Assembly: GCA_023667315.1 (NCBI GenBank)
Contig: JAMPAI010000010.1
Location: 1 to 64,000, forward strand
Direction: 5' to 3'
Source of the DNA: Ruminococcus flavefaciens
GTDB lineage: Bacteria > Bacteroidota > Bacteroidia > Bacteroidales > P3
Length of the DNA: 64,000 nt
The notes beneath the pieces were generated by a model. The model was not told the DNA's origin and did not search any database. It was given only the letters and a program-made list of their open reading frames with translations. A program made the translations under genes and the position numbers. Positions 34,820-43,682 of this stretch are shown here, piece after piece; the stretch's first letter is position 1; every line of letters begins with the position of its first letter.

Positions 34820-37800
34820 TTACATGGCAGGCAATACGATTTCTTCCGGCTCTTCGTAGCGCGAGGAACGGAATTCCTGCTCGCTTTCCAGCCCGGCCGA
34901 TTCCCGCTGCAGGATCATCTCCATTTTCTGCGAGGCGAGGTCTTTCAGGTCGTCGCCCTCATAGTTGTCGATAATGCTCTGCAGTGTCTGCTTGGCCTGC
35001 AGGATGTTGCCTTTCTGATAGTAGATGTCCGCCCAAAGCAGATAGGTTTTCACCAGATAGTATTCGTTCATGGACGATTGGCTGATGTAGTCGAAAATCA
35101 TGCGCTCGGCCTCGTCGTACAGCCCCGCCTTCACGCGCTGTTCCAACAAGGCATAGCGTGCCAGCGACGAATAATCGGTATTCTGAGACTTGGCCAGCAC
35201 TTCGTACTGCTGCATGGCCAGTTCGTTCTCGCCGATAGCCGGAGCGGTCTGGGCAATCAGGTAACGGGCCTCCTCGATCTCCTGTTCCGATACCCCGTAC
35301 TGACGTATCACTTCCAAGGCCGATTCCACCGCATCCTTACCCATGCCCAATATCCGCAGGCAGCGCATCTCGCCCACCTTGGCGGCCACGGTCTGCGCCT
35401 GTCTGGTTGCCGTTTCCTTAAGCTTGCGGTAATAACCCAAGGCCGGTTTGTATTCCTTGTCGGCATAACACATATCCGCCAGCTTGCGGGTGGCTTCCTC
35501 GGCATCGGGCACCGGCAGTTGCGAAATCTTGGTGTAGGCGGCCTTCAGGTTCTCGCGGTCGTTGTTCCTTTCGGCGCAAAGGGCGGCGTTCCGCCATGCC
35601 TCCACCGCGAACAGACCCTCCGGATAGGTGTCCGTATATTTCTTGAACGCATTGAACGCCTGCACATAGTCTTCTTCCAGCAGGAAGTTCTCGGCGGCCA
35701 TATAGGTAAGCGAGTCCTGCTCGGCCTCGTTGATCTTGATGTTGGGCAACTTGTTCACATAGGCGAAGAACTTGTCGATCTGATTCATCGACATATAGAT
35801 GTTGCGGATACTCACCAAGGCCTGCCGCCCCTCTTCCGTGGAAGGATTGCGCTCGGCCACGTGCTTGAAGCAACGCAGGGCCTCTTCGTTCCCGCCCCGG
35901 TTAAAATAGATCAGCCCCATCTTCGACCAGGCCGAAAGCGCCTGCGGGGAACGCGGGTAACGGTCGCGCAAGCGGCCGTAATAGAGCAATGCCTTGTCGG
36001 CATCGTTCAACATCATGCAGGTGGAGGCCAGTTCGCTGTAAACGCGCGGCATATAGGGCGACTGGGAGAACTGCTCGGTCATCTTCTGCAGGTATTCCGC
36101 CTTCGAGGCATACAGCCCGCGCGCCCCCTGACAGAGGGCAATCTGCAGGTAGGCGTAATCGGCGGGCTTGTAACCCTGCTGCAAGGCCGAGGTATAGGCG
36201 TTCACCGCCGCCTCGTATTCTTCCTGCATATAGCGGCAGTCGCCCAGGCGCCCGTAGGCATCGGCCACCAAGGCGGCATCGTCCAGGGTGGCGGGGCGTT
36301 TCAGAAAATCCTCGAAATAACGTATGGCCAAGGGATAGTTCACCATTTCCATAGCCGTATATCCCAGATTGTAGAGCGCCTGCGCGTATTCGGGCTGCCC
36401 TTGCGCGCCCGAAGCCTTTACAAAACGGTCGTAGGCCTTCTGCGCCGTGGCATAGTTGCCCGCCACGAACTGGCATTCGCCCTGCCAGAAACAGGCGCGC
36501 GCCGTCAGGACTTCGTCGTAGCCGTTGGCCACGCAACGTTCAAAAAAAGACAGCGCCGTTCCGTAGGCCTTGCGCTTGAACGATTCCACGCCCTTGTTGA
36601 ACAGCAGCCGCTGTTCGGCCTCCTTTAACTGCGGCGTGTGCTGCGGTATCTTTTCGAGCGAGGCCAGAGCCATGTCGTAGTTCTTGGTGGTCATGTAGAT
36701 GCTCACCAGATACGAATAGATGCGTTTGTTGTAGGGCGATTGCGGATAAGCTTCCAGAAAATCCTCCAACACCTTGACGGATTCGTGATAAGGGGTCAAG
36801 CCCAGCTCGTAGGCCAGTTGCGCCTGATGGTACATGGCGTCCTCGCGCATCACCTCGTTCTGGCCGCGGATCTTGGCCACGTCGGCAAAGGCGTTCATCG
36901 CGAACTTCTTGTTGCCCTGCATCGCGTAGCAGTACGCCAGGTGATACAAGGCGGTCTGCCTCAAGGCATCGTCCGGATTCAAGGGCAGCACACCCTGAAA
37001 ATGATAGGCCGCCGAATCGTAATAATGGTTCTTGTAGTAACAATAGCCCAGGATAAACCGGCCGGCGGCATCGGGCACCACCGACGAATTCTTGAAGAAA
37101 GATACCATATAGGGCAAGGCTTCCGGATAACGGCCCTCCTTATAATACGCCTCGCCCAAAAGGCGGCCAATCTCGGCGGCCCGCTGCGGGTTGCGCGCGT
37201 TCTCCATCAGTTCCGGCCCCGTTTCCAACACCTTCCTGCTGTCGCCCAGGGCATGGTGGCACTGCAGCTGGAACAGCGGCACGATGGCGGAGAACGTGGG
37301 GTCGTCGGCTATCATGTTGAAGGCCTCCAAGGCATTCATGTACATGCCTTCGGTGTAAAGGATGTAGGCGTAATAATAGGTGGCCACCACCTGATAGCGG
37401 TTCTCGTGGTCCTTGAGCCGGGCGAAGGCCAACTTGGCCTCCGCATATTTCTTCTGCACGAAAGCCGCGTAGCCGCTGCGGAAATAATAGCGGTCGGCTT
37501 CCTCGCCCTTAAGGCTCGCCTCCACCGGATCCACCATCTTGAAGTAGTTATAGGCCGAGGTATAGCGTTTGTAGTCGTACTCGAAATTGGCCAACTGCAG
37601 GTAGGCGGTGTTGACACGGTTGCTGTTGGGATAGGCCTCCACGAAATCGCGCAGGGCCGAGGCTCCGTTCTTATGGAACAGCAGCACGTCGCACATGGCG
37701 CGGTAATACATGGCTTCCGATGCGAAATAGGTGTTTTCCACCGGGTCGATACGCCGCTGAACCACCCCGAACGCCCGTTTGGCCGCACCGTACTTGGCGT

Positions 37801-37927
37801 TCTCGTACAGACGCACCGCATCGTAAAATCCCTGTTCGGGCTCGTCGTAACGCGCCGTGTTCTGCGCCTCACCCCAGGCACACAGCCCCAGGCACAGGCA
37901 ACCCAGCACTAACTTCTTCTTGTTCAT
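34820..37927 (-). CDS. Large exported tetratricopeptide-repeat protein
   Basis: A 1035-aa protein with a signal peptide (about 1-21, ending in GEAQ) followed by TPR and TPR-like helical hairpins over almost the whole length; many repeats show the A/G-Y-x8-A-x3-Y-P pattern, as in YAEAKLAFARLKDHEN and GRYPEALPYMVSFFKNS. Such proteins are scaffolds in the periplasm of Bacteroidota. The C-terminal 40 residues are acidic and unlike TPR. It lies between def (4-bp gap) and the beta-barrel gene (32-bp gap), supporting a joint role with the barrel. Confidence 0.85.
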   Translation of the reverse strand: MNKKKLVLGCLCLGLCAWGEAQNTARYDEPEQGFYDAVRLYENAKYGAAKRAFGVVQRRIDPVENTYFASEAMYYRAMCDVLLFHKNGASALRDFVEAYPNSNRVNTAYLQLANFEYDYKRYTSAYNYFKMVDPVEASLKGEEADRYYFRSGYAAFVQKKYAEAKLAFARLKDHENRYQVVATYYYAYILYTEGMYMNALEAFNMIADDPTFSAIVPLFQLQCHHALGDSRKVLETGPELMENARNPQRAAEIGRLLGEAYYKEGRYPEALPYMVSFFKNSSVVPDAAGRFILGYCYYKNHYYDSAAYHFQGVLPLNPDDALRQTALYHLAYCYAMQGNKKFAMNAFADVAKIRGQNEVMREDAMYHQAQLAYELGLTPYHESVKVLEDFLEAYPQSPYNKRIYSYLVSIYMTTKNYDMALASLEKIPQHTPQLKEAEQRLLFNKGVESFKRKAYGTALSFFERCVANGYDEVLTARACFWQGECQFVAGNYATAQKAYDRFVKASGAQGQPEYAQALYNLGYTAMEMVNYPLAIRYFEDFLKRPATLDDAALVADAYGRLGDCRYMQEEYEAAVNAYTSALQQGYKPADYAYLQIALCQGARGLYASKAEYLQKMTEQFSQSPYMPRVYSELASTCMMLNDADKALLYYGRLRDRYPRSPQALSAWSKMGLIYFNRGGNEEALRCFKHVAERNPSTEEGRQALVSIRNIYMSMNQIDKFFAYVNKLPNIKINEAEQDSLTYMAAENFLLEEDYVQAFNAFKKYTDTYPEGLFAVEAWRNAALCAERNNDRENLKAAYTKISQLPVPDAEEATRKLADMCYADKEYKPALGYYRKLKETATRQAQTVAAKVGEMRCLRILGMGKDAVESALEVIRQYGVSEQEIEEARYLIAQTAPAIGENELAMQQYEVLAKSQNTDYSSLARYALLEQRVKAGLYDEAERMIFDYISQSSMNEYYLVKTYLLWADIYYQKGNILQAKQTLQSIIDNYEGDDLKDLASQKMEMILQRESAGLESEQEFRSSRYEEPEEIVLPAM

Positions 37928-37931
37928 AAGG

Positions 37932-38501
37932 CTACCGATGTTTGGGTTTAACGGAAAACTTCATCTTGTAATCGTGCGAGACCGCGCCTTTGGCTATGTT
38001 GTCCAGCTTGCGGCGCAACATCGTCTTGCGCAAGGCGTTGAGGCGGTCAACAAAAACCTTGCCGTTCAGGTGGTCGCACTCGTGCTGCAGCACGCGCGCC
38101 ACATAGCCGTCGTGGGTCTCGTCGTGAAGCTCGCCCTTCAAGTCCATATAACGGATCTTGATGCAGGCATGGCGTTCCACGTCTTCGTGCACACCCGGAA
38201 AGCTCAGGCAGCCCTCGTTGAACGCCCATTTCTCGCCATCTTCCTCGTAAATCTCGGGGTTGATCAGGGCTTTCCTGAAACCGGCGGCCTTGGGGTCTTC
38301 TTCGGCGAAGGGCGTGGCGTCCACCACGATCAGTCTTATCGAAAGCCCTATCTGCGGCGCGGCAAGCCCCACCCCGTTGGCTTCCTCCATGGTCTGGAAC
38401 ATATCTTCCACCAAGGTTTCCAAGCCGGGATAATCGAGGTTTATCTCTTCGGTCTGACGACGGAGCGCCGGGTCTCCGTAAGCAACAATGGGATATATCA
38501 T
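37932..38501 (-). CDS. def: Peptide deformylase
   Basis: Removes the formyl group from the first methionine of new proteins. The 189-aa metalloenzyme has the three motifs in order: GVGLAAPQIG (43-52), EGCLS (97-101) and HECDH (140-144), the last a form of HExxH. The start at 38501 gives MIYPIVAYGDPALR, the usual Bacteroidota N-terminus; a longer frame upstream runs over ruvX in another frame and is rejected. It overlaps ruvX by 4 bp and precedes the TPR gene by 4 bp. Confidence 0.97.
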   Translation of the reverse strand: MIYPIVAYGDPALRRQTEEINLDYPGLETLVEDMFQTMEEANGVGLAAPQIGLSIRLIVVDATPFAEEDPKAAGFRKALINPEIYEEDGEKWAFNEGCLSFPGVHEDVERHACIKIRYMDLKGELHDETHDGYVARVLQHECDHLNGKVFVDRLNALRKTMLRRKLDNIAKGAVSHDYKMKFSVKPKHR

Positions 38502-38914
38502 GATTCTTTGAATTGCATATAGGTTTGCAAGATCAGCGTGGCGCTCACCATATCCACCGTGGCCTTGTCCTGACGCTGTTTTTTCTTCGCCCCCATTTCG
38601 AGAATGGAACGCTGGGCGATACGGGAGGTAAAACGCTCGTCGACCCTTTCCAAGGGTATCTGCGGATAGGCTTTCCGGAAGCGGTTCACGAAAGGCGCGA
38701 TAAAACGCTCGCTCTCGGAGGGCGTGTAGTCCATCTGCCGGGGCTCGCCCACCACCACACAATCCACCGCCTCCCCGCCCATATAGTCTTTCAGGAAGTC
38801 CCACAGTTCGCCGGTGGCCACGGTCTGCAAGCCGGTGGCGATAATGCGCAAGGGGTCGCTTACGGCAATGCCGCAACGCTTCCTTCCATAATCGATGGCC
38901 AAAATCCTGCCCAT
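38498..38914 (-). CDS. ruvX: Holliday junction resolvase-like protein RuvX/YqgF
   Basis: A 138-aa RNase H-fold nuclease of the YqgF family, needed in bacteria for processing 16S rRNA 5' ends and possibly acting on Holliday junctions. It begins MGRILAIDYGRKRCGIAVSD with the first catalytic aspartate, then VVVGEPRQMD, and ends with DERFTSRIAQ and the last acidic site in QDKATVDMVSA. The start at 38914 is preferred to one 12 codons upstream because the family begins just before the catalytic strand. A variant -7 box TAAATTCG lies 23 nt upstream. Confidence 0.95.
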   Translation of the reverse strand: MGRILAIDYGRKRCGIAVSDPLRIIATGLQTVATGELWDFLKDYMGGEAVDCVVVGEPRQMDYTPSESERFIAPFVNRFRKAYPQIPLERVDERFTSRIAQRSILEMGAKKKQRQDKATVDMVSATLILQTYMQFKES

Positions 38915-38937
38915 GAGTCCACAATAATCAAATTGCG

Positions 38938-38945
38938 CGAATTTA
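38938..38945 (-). promoter_or_regulatory. Variant -7 box (TAAATTCG) upstream of ruvX
   Basis: On the minus strand the octamer departs from TAnnTTTG only at the seventh position (C for T), the same change seen upstream of uvrC, the MbnP-like gene and rubredoxin. Confidence 0.4.
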
Positions 38946-39031
38946 GGCAAAAAGAGAACTTTTGTGCGGACACGAAAAGATATTTTCCAACCTCAGACTG
39001 TTGAAAAAAGAACGTTTAACTTAAGCCGAGA

Positions 39032-39138
39032 GCAGAAGCCAAGCTTGCTTGGATTATGCCGAGGCGAGTTAAAGGTCGGTTGAAAACCAACGTTTTGATT
39101 CAGCCAAACGGGCAGAGCCGAACTTGTTCGAGCTATGC
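39032..39138. repeat. Two related hairpin repeats
   Basis: Two imperfect inverted repeats, 39032-39059 and 39112-39138, share the frame GCAGA-GCC-AA-CTTG-TTGGA-TATGC and are both followed by CG(A/T)GGCG. Each folds as GCA.AGC.GAA...TTC.GCT.TGC. They occupy the 230-bp gap between ruvX and the small exported protein. Similar hairpins occur between genes of other Bacteroidales, so these look like members of a dispersed intergenic repeat. Confidence 0.6.
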
Positions 39139-39180
39139 CGTGGCGCAAAAACGTGCCTTGAAAAGGAACGTAAAACGGAT

Positions 39181-39657
39181 TTAATACCGGTACTCGGTAA
39201 CGTTGAAAACGGGCGTATTCGAATAGAACACCCGCAGGAGCTTGAGCATTTCCTCGCGCGCCTCCTCCACCGTATCGGCGAAGATGGCCTCGTTCTTCTC
39301 CCCGATACTGTTGTTCATCACGATATAATTCTCATGCTCCCTGTTGTACTGGAAAACGAAATAATAAGTCGGCTCGTGCTGGATGATGAAAGACTGTTCG
39401 GGTTCAAGCAGGGCCACGAACAACACGAGAGCCTTCTCCAAGTCCGGCTCGAAAACGTTATCACCGTCGGCGGACGCCACGCAGAAGGCCTGCTCGAAAA
39501 CATCGTGCGAGAAGTTGGCCAAGGGTCTGTTGTAGTCGGCGGAACTTACCAGCGTCAGGTCAATATACGAACTTTGCGCCCGCACGCAGGAAAGACCGCC
39601 CATCAGAAAAAGAAGCGGTAACAGAAGTATGTGGAACCGTTTTTTCAGCATACCCAA
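39181..39657 (-). CDS. Small exported protein, unknown function
   Basis: A 158-aa protein with a signal peptide (about 1-28, ending in VRAQ). The mature part, about 130 residues, alternates predicted strands and helices, with an acidic helix near the end (DTVEEAREEMLKLLRVFY) and a short C-terminal NVTEYRY. I recognise no family. It is the last gene of the dnaG-to-lptC run, separated from lptC by a larger gap of 60 bp, so it may have its own promoter. A start two codons downstream is equally possible. Confidence 0.65.
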   Translation of the reverse strand: MGMLKKRFHILLLPLLFLMGGLSCVRAQSSYIDLTLVSSADYNRPLANFSHDVFEQAFCVASADGDNVFEPDLEKALVLFVALLEPEQSFIIQHEPTYYFVFQYNREHENYIVMNNSIGEKNEAIFADTVEEAREEMLKLLRVFYSNTPVFNVTEYRY

Positions 39658-39717
39658 AACTGCAAGGTTTCGTGTTGCAAATATAAAACCCTTATCGCGA
39701 ATAACAAATTTTTTTTA

Positions 39718-40284
39718 TCAACGGATAACCCCTCTCGGACGACGCAGAACCACGTTCTCCATCCGCTCGTCGGAGTCGAACCCGTCGCCCTCCAGCACCA
39801 GCCCGGGACTTACCTTGCGCACCGCCACATCCGAATAGATCTTCTTTGCCTGCTGGTTCCAGAACAAGGCCTCGGTATAAATGGTGTCGAGCGAACGGTA
39901 GTCATAAACCTGCACGTTGCCGAAGAACTTCATCAGCTTCTTTTCCTGCAGGTTGATGGCCGAATCGGCGAACATGAGCACATCCACCGTGCTGCCGTCT
40001 TCGTTAAAGAAGGTGGACTTGATGCCCTTGGGGAACACCTGGTGCGGCTCGGCATCCGCCTCCTCGCCCGTATAGTTGCTCATTACCGGATATTCCATAA
40101 ACACCTGCGCCTTGCCCGCCTCGGTGGCCAGGGTGCTGGAACCGTAAACCGTCTGCCCGGGCGCGGTCGAGATATCGTCGAAAGGCATGAACACCGCCTT
40201 CCTGTCCTGACACGAGCAAAGCAGGAAAGCGGCGGTCATACCCGACAGAATGATTGAAAGACCCTTATTCATCGTTTTTTCCAT
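39718..40284 (-). CDS. lptC: LPS export protein LptC
   Basis: A 188-aa lipoprotein of the LptC/OstA family that hands lipopolysaccharide from the inner-membrane LptBFG complex to the LptA bridge. The lipobox LCSC puts the lipid on Cys25; the mature part has the beta-jellyroll pattern including MEYPVMSNYT, GIKSTFFNEDG, MFADSAINLQEKKLMKFFGNVQV and the closing IYSDVAVRKVSPG. Lipid attachment in place of a membrane helix is usual in Bacteroidota. It lies 5 bp after a TPR gene in the conserved order coaX - OMP - TPR - lptC. Confidence 0.9.
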   Translation of the reverse strand: MEKTMNKGLSIILSGMTAAFLLCSCQDRKAVFMPFDDISTAPGQTVYGSSTLATEAGKAQVFMEYPVMSNYTGEEADAEPHQVFPKGIKSTFFNEDGSTVDVLMFADSAINLQEKKLMKFFGNVQVYDYRSLDTIYTEALFWNQQAKKIYSDVAVRKVSPGLVLEGDGFDSDERMENVVLRRPRGVIR

Positions 40285-40289
40285 AATGC

Positions 40290-41609
40290 CTACCGGCTGG
40301 CGCGGATGGTGGTGGTATGGCTGAACCAGCAGGAAATCGTGTAGGTGTCGCCTTCCTTAAGGCCGTAGGTGAACAGGTCGTCGGCCGAGGGGAAGTGCGC
40401 CGAATAGGTGGACACCAACTTGCCCACGGTCTCGGCCAGCGAGGGATCCACGTTGCGGGCCTTCACGAACATATCCACGGCGGCCCAGTAGGGGGCGCGG
40501 GCGGCCACCGGCGTTCCGTCGCCCTTGCAGTTGCCGGCACCGGCGGCGTAAACCATACCCAGCAGCATATATGCCTTGCCGCTGGCCGGATTGATTTCCA
40601 ATGCCTTGTTGCAGGCATTGCGGGCTTCGCCGAAACGGTTCAGCTTCATATAGGCGTCGCCCAAGAGCAGGTAGGCGTTTTCCTTGTCGGATTCGGCCTC
40701 CAGCTGGTCGATCACATCGGCCGTCAGGTAGGCGACCGCCTTGGCCTGGTCGCCCTTCGAATAGCACATCTTGGCCATCATATAGGCGCTTTGCGGCGTG
40801 GGTTCCAGCCCGTAGAGGGCTTCGGTCATGTTGAAGAAGATTTCCGAGTCGGTGCAGGAACGCAGGTTCAGCATGCGGGTCGCCTTCTTGAGGAAGTTCA
40901 CGTCCGAAGAAGCCGTCTCGAACTTCTTGGTATAGATGGGAATAAGGTCCTGACAGGCGGCATAGGGTTCGAACAAGGCGTTCAGGCCGTTTTCGCGTTC
41001 GGAAATCTTGTCGTTGGCGGGATTCATCTTCGCGATGGTTTCCAAGGCGGTGGAGGCCTGGTCGTAGGCGTTGATCAGGGCTTCCTTATCCATCAGGCCG
41101 GCCTTGAAGGCATCGCAGCACGCGCCGAAATACATTTCGGGAATGTTCTCGAAGTTCTTTACCTTGGCCGATTCTTCCACATATTCCATGGCCTGGTTAT
41201 AGACTTCCAGATATTCCTTGATGTTCTTGGGGCGATAGGTGCGCATGTCGGCGGCCTTCATGCCCAGGCAGAAGCCGGTTTCTCCGAAATACTGGCGGCG
41301 CAGATCCCAGAGGTTCACCAGCTCGTCGATGTACTTGCCGCGCACGGTGGCATCCTTTTCTTTGGCAATCATGTTCTTGAGGATGGTATTGCCGCGGATG
41401 AAGTTGTTCTTTGACGAAGTGGGGCAAAGTTCCAGCACCTTTTTCCATGCCCCGTAGGCATCGGTGTAGTTTTTCTGCTTAAAGAACTCCTGATATACCG
41501 ACAGGTTCTGAAGGCAGCTGATACTGTCTTCGGGGTTCGCCCCGTATTTTTGCGCATGCACGGACGAAGCGCAAACCAAGGCCAATGCTACAACAAAAAT
41601 CTTTTTCAT
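40290..41609 (-). CDS. Exported TPR protein
   Basis: A 439-aa periplasmic protein with a signal peptide (about 1-19, ending in VHAQ) and TPR hairpins, clearest at FKQKNYTDAYGAWKKVLEL (near 43-61) and at ENAYLLLGDAYMKLNRFGEA followed by ARNACNKALEINP (near 310-342). Several cysteine pairs recur, suggesting disulfides. It lies between the outer-membrane protein (29-bp gap) and lptC (5-bp gap). The constant link to lptC in Bacteroidales hints at a role in envelope assembly; no function is known. Confidence 0.82.
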   Translation of the reverse strand: MKKIFVVALALVCASSVHAQKYGANPEDSISCLQNLSVYQEFFKQKNYTDAYGAWKKVLELCPTSSKNNFIRGNTILKNMIAKEKDATVRGKYIDELVNLWDLRRQYFGETGFCLGMKAADMRTYRPKNIKEYLEVYNQAMEYVEESAKVKNFENIPEMYFGACCDAFKAGLMDKEALINAYDQASTALETIAKMNPANDKISERENGLNALFEPYAACQDLIPIYTKKFETASSDVNFLKKATRMLNLRSCTDSEIFFNMTEALYGLEPTPQSAYMMAKMCYSKGDQAKAVAYLTADVIDQLEAESDKENAYLLLGDAYMKLNRFGEARNACNKALEINPASGKAYMLLGMVYAAGAGNCKGDGTPVAARAPYWAAVDMFVKARNVDPSLAETVGKLVSTYSAHFPSADDLFTYGLKEGDTYTISCWFSHTTTIRASR

Positions 41610-41638
41610 GGTTATTATCTCCTTATTGTTATTTGCGG

Positions 41639-42946
41639 TTAATCGTATTTGGGCTTCACGAACCAGGTTTCCACCGACGAGAAACTTACGCCGATACGCA
41701 TGTAATCCTCGCGTATCTGCCCTAAGTTCAACGAGCCGGTCTTGCCGTATTGCAGCCCTATGTTGATGAGCGAGCGCGACTTACGCACCGGTATGCCCAC
41801 CCCTACGCTTACTCCGAACGACTGCAGGCGGTGCCCGTCGTAGGAAATGCACTGCTGCTGGTAGAAACCGCCTATCCGGTAGGCCACTTTCCTTGCCTTG
41901 GAAACCGCCTGCGGGTCGTTCTTGAGTTCCGCCCCCACATTCACCGAAAAGGTGTTCTCGAAATAATCATAGGTCTTTCCGTAGTCCTTGAAATCCTTCC
42001 ACCACGTGTATGCAAAATCTATGCCGACCACGTACTGCCCCCGTTTTTCGTACGAGATTCCCGCCCGTACCGAGGAGGGGAACACCACCTTGCCCTTCTG
42101 TGCGGCGGCGGGCAGGAAGGCCGTGTCTGTATTGGAAGAGAACACACCCTGGGCCATCGTGGTGCGCTTGCCGTACAGTGTGGTGGCGAAACTATAGGTG
42201 GCGCCTATGGTAAGGTAATTGTCTTTATACACCCGGGCGGCATAGGTGATGCCCAGATCGGCGGAGAAGCCGTTGAGTCTGGTTTCCGTATAGAATTTGG
42301 CCTGACCCGCATAGGCGGCCAGGCTGTCGTCCAGATAAGAGAGCGTGGCATCCTGTTCCAGCTTTCCGAACATATAGGCGAGGTTCACCCCTACCGAGAC
42401 GGGGCCCCAGCCGAAAGCATGCCCCCAGCCTACTTTAGACAATCCGCCGTCGCCGCTGTGCAGCAACTGGGTCTGCCCGATATGGGGAATGGAATCGGAG
42501 AAAGAGGACGAACGGTAGTTCATATCGGTAACCGGCAGCAGGAAAATGGCCATCTTGTACCATTTGCATACCGGGAAATAGAACTCAAGGTTGCTCAGGC
42601 CGCCCGAGGTGCTTTGGTTGTAGAGGTTCTTTCCGTCCAACCTCTGCTCCAGCTTATTCATTCCCAAATTGAAACCGATGTCGAAACGGACGCTCAGCGT
42701 ATCCACGCCCGTGCGGTAGGATGCCGGGTTGAACGGATTCATGTCGCCCAGTGCCGACAGCCCCACGGCGATACCGCCCATCGACATATTGCGCACGTTC
42801 AGATAAGGTTGTATGGTTCCCGCCCCGAAAGCGGAATAGGGAGACAGCAAGCCTGTCTGAGCCCGCAACGACGACGGCAGCCCCAACAAACAGATCAAAG
42901 CCGTCAAGAAGAGGGCTTTCTGGATGTTTGCCTTATTCACTGCCAT
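41639..42946 (-). CDS. Outer-membrane beta-barrel protein (OmpP1/FadL-like)
   Basis: A 435-aa protein with a signal peptide (about 1-29, ending in LRAQ). The start of the mature part, GLLSPYSAFGAGTIQPYLNVRNMSMGG then NPFNPASY, is a common beginning of FadL/OmpP1-type barrels in Bacteroidota. Strands with alternating aromatic residues follow to residue 430. It overlaps the end of coaX by 14 bp. The FadL link is by overall pattern, not by a transport motif, so the substrate is unknown. Confidence 0.78.
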   Translation of the reverse strand: MAVNKANIQKALFLTALICLLGLPSSLRAQTGLLSPYSAFGAGTIQPYLNVRNMSMGGIAVGLSALGDMNPFNPASYRTGVDTLSVRFDIGFNLGMNKLEQRLDGKNLYNQSTSGGLSNLEFYFPVCKWYKMAIFLLPVTDMNYRSSSFSDSIPHIGQTQLLHSGDGGLSKVGWGHAFGWGPVSVGVNLAYMFGKLEQDATLSYLDDSLAAYAGQAKFYTETRLNGFSADLGITYAARVYKDNYLTIGATYSFATTLYGKRTTMAQGVFSSNTDTAFLPAAAQKGKVVFPSSVRAGISYEKRGQYVVGIDFAYTWWKDFKDYGKTYDYFENTFSVNVGAELKNDPQAVSKARKVAYRIGGFYQQQCISYDGHRLQSFGVSVGVGIPVRKSRSLINIGLQYGKTGSLNLGQIREDYMRIGVSFSSVETWFVKPKYD

Positions 42947-43679
42947 TCAAGTCTAAAATTTCGTTGAGGCCACGCAGGACCAAATTTTGGTGGGCAAATA
43001 TCCGATAATTAAAGGACTTTTCAAAATAGCCGGCGTTCCCTCCCGTAAGCACGACCGTAAGGTCGGGAAAGCGTTTCCTGTAGCGTTCCACATAGCCCTG
43101 CACCTCGTAGCGGAGGCCTTCCAGCGCCCCGCTGTATAGGGCGGTCTGGGTGTTGTCCAGAAACTCGGTGTCGCGTTCCTGACGGATGTCCACCAAGGGC
43201 AGCGCTTCGGTAAAGCGGTGCATGGCCCTAAGGCGCATGTTGAGTCCCGGCGAGATGGCGCCGCCCAGAAAGCAGGCATGCTCATCGACCACATTATAGG
43301 TAACGCAGGAACCGAACACGATGCAAAGCACGTTCTGCCCCGGATAGAGGGAGGCCACCGCGGATGCCACCGCGATACGGTCGCGTCCCAGCGTTTCGGG
43401 ATTCTTATAGTTGAGCGTTACCGGAATCTTAAGGTCGGGCCGGTACGACTGCCAGTCGATGAAATACGGGAAATTGGCGAGCGACCTGGCCAGGAACACC
43501 GGTTCCCGCGCCACCGTGCACACGATGGCCGCGTCCAGTTCGGGATATTTCCGGCGCACGCTCTCTATATCGGGGGGGGTGATGGCTTCGTGCCACTGGG
43601 TGCAAAGCAGGCGCTTGCCGTCGAACACGCCCAGTTTGGTAACCGTATTGCCTATGTCTATTACTAACTTGTGTCGCAT
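42933..43679 (-). CDS. coaX: Type III pantothenate kinase
   Basis: First step of coenzyme A synthesis, phosphorylating pantothenate without the feedback control of type I. The 248-aa ASKHA-fold enzyme has the phosphate loop DIGNTVTKLGVF (6-17), the GRDRIAVASA motif with its catalytic aspartate, the GSCVTYNVVD segment and GGAISPGLNMRLRAM. It follows dnaG by 3 bp. Confidence 0.95.
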   Translation of the reverse strand: MRHKLVIDIGNTVTKLGVFDGKRLLCTQWHEAITPPDIESVRRKYPELDAAIVCTVAREPVFLARSLANFPYFIDWQSYRPDLKIPVTLNYKNPETLGRDRIAVASAVASLYPGQNVLCIVFGSCVTYNVVDEHACFLGGAISPGLNMRLRAMHRFTEALPLVDIRQERDTEFLDNTQTALYSGALEGLRYEVQGYVERYRKRFPDLTVVLTGGNAGYFEKSFNYRIFAHQNLVLRGLNEILDLNGSE

Positions 43680-43682
43680 ACA

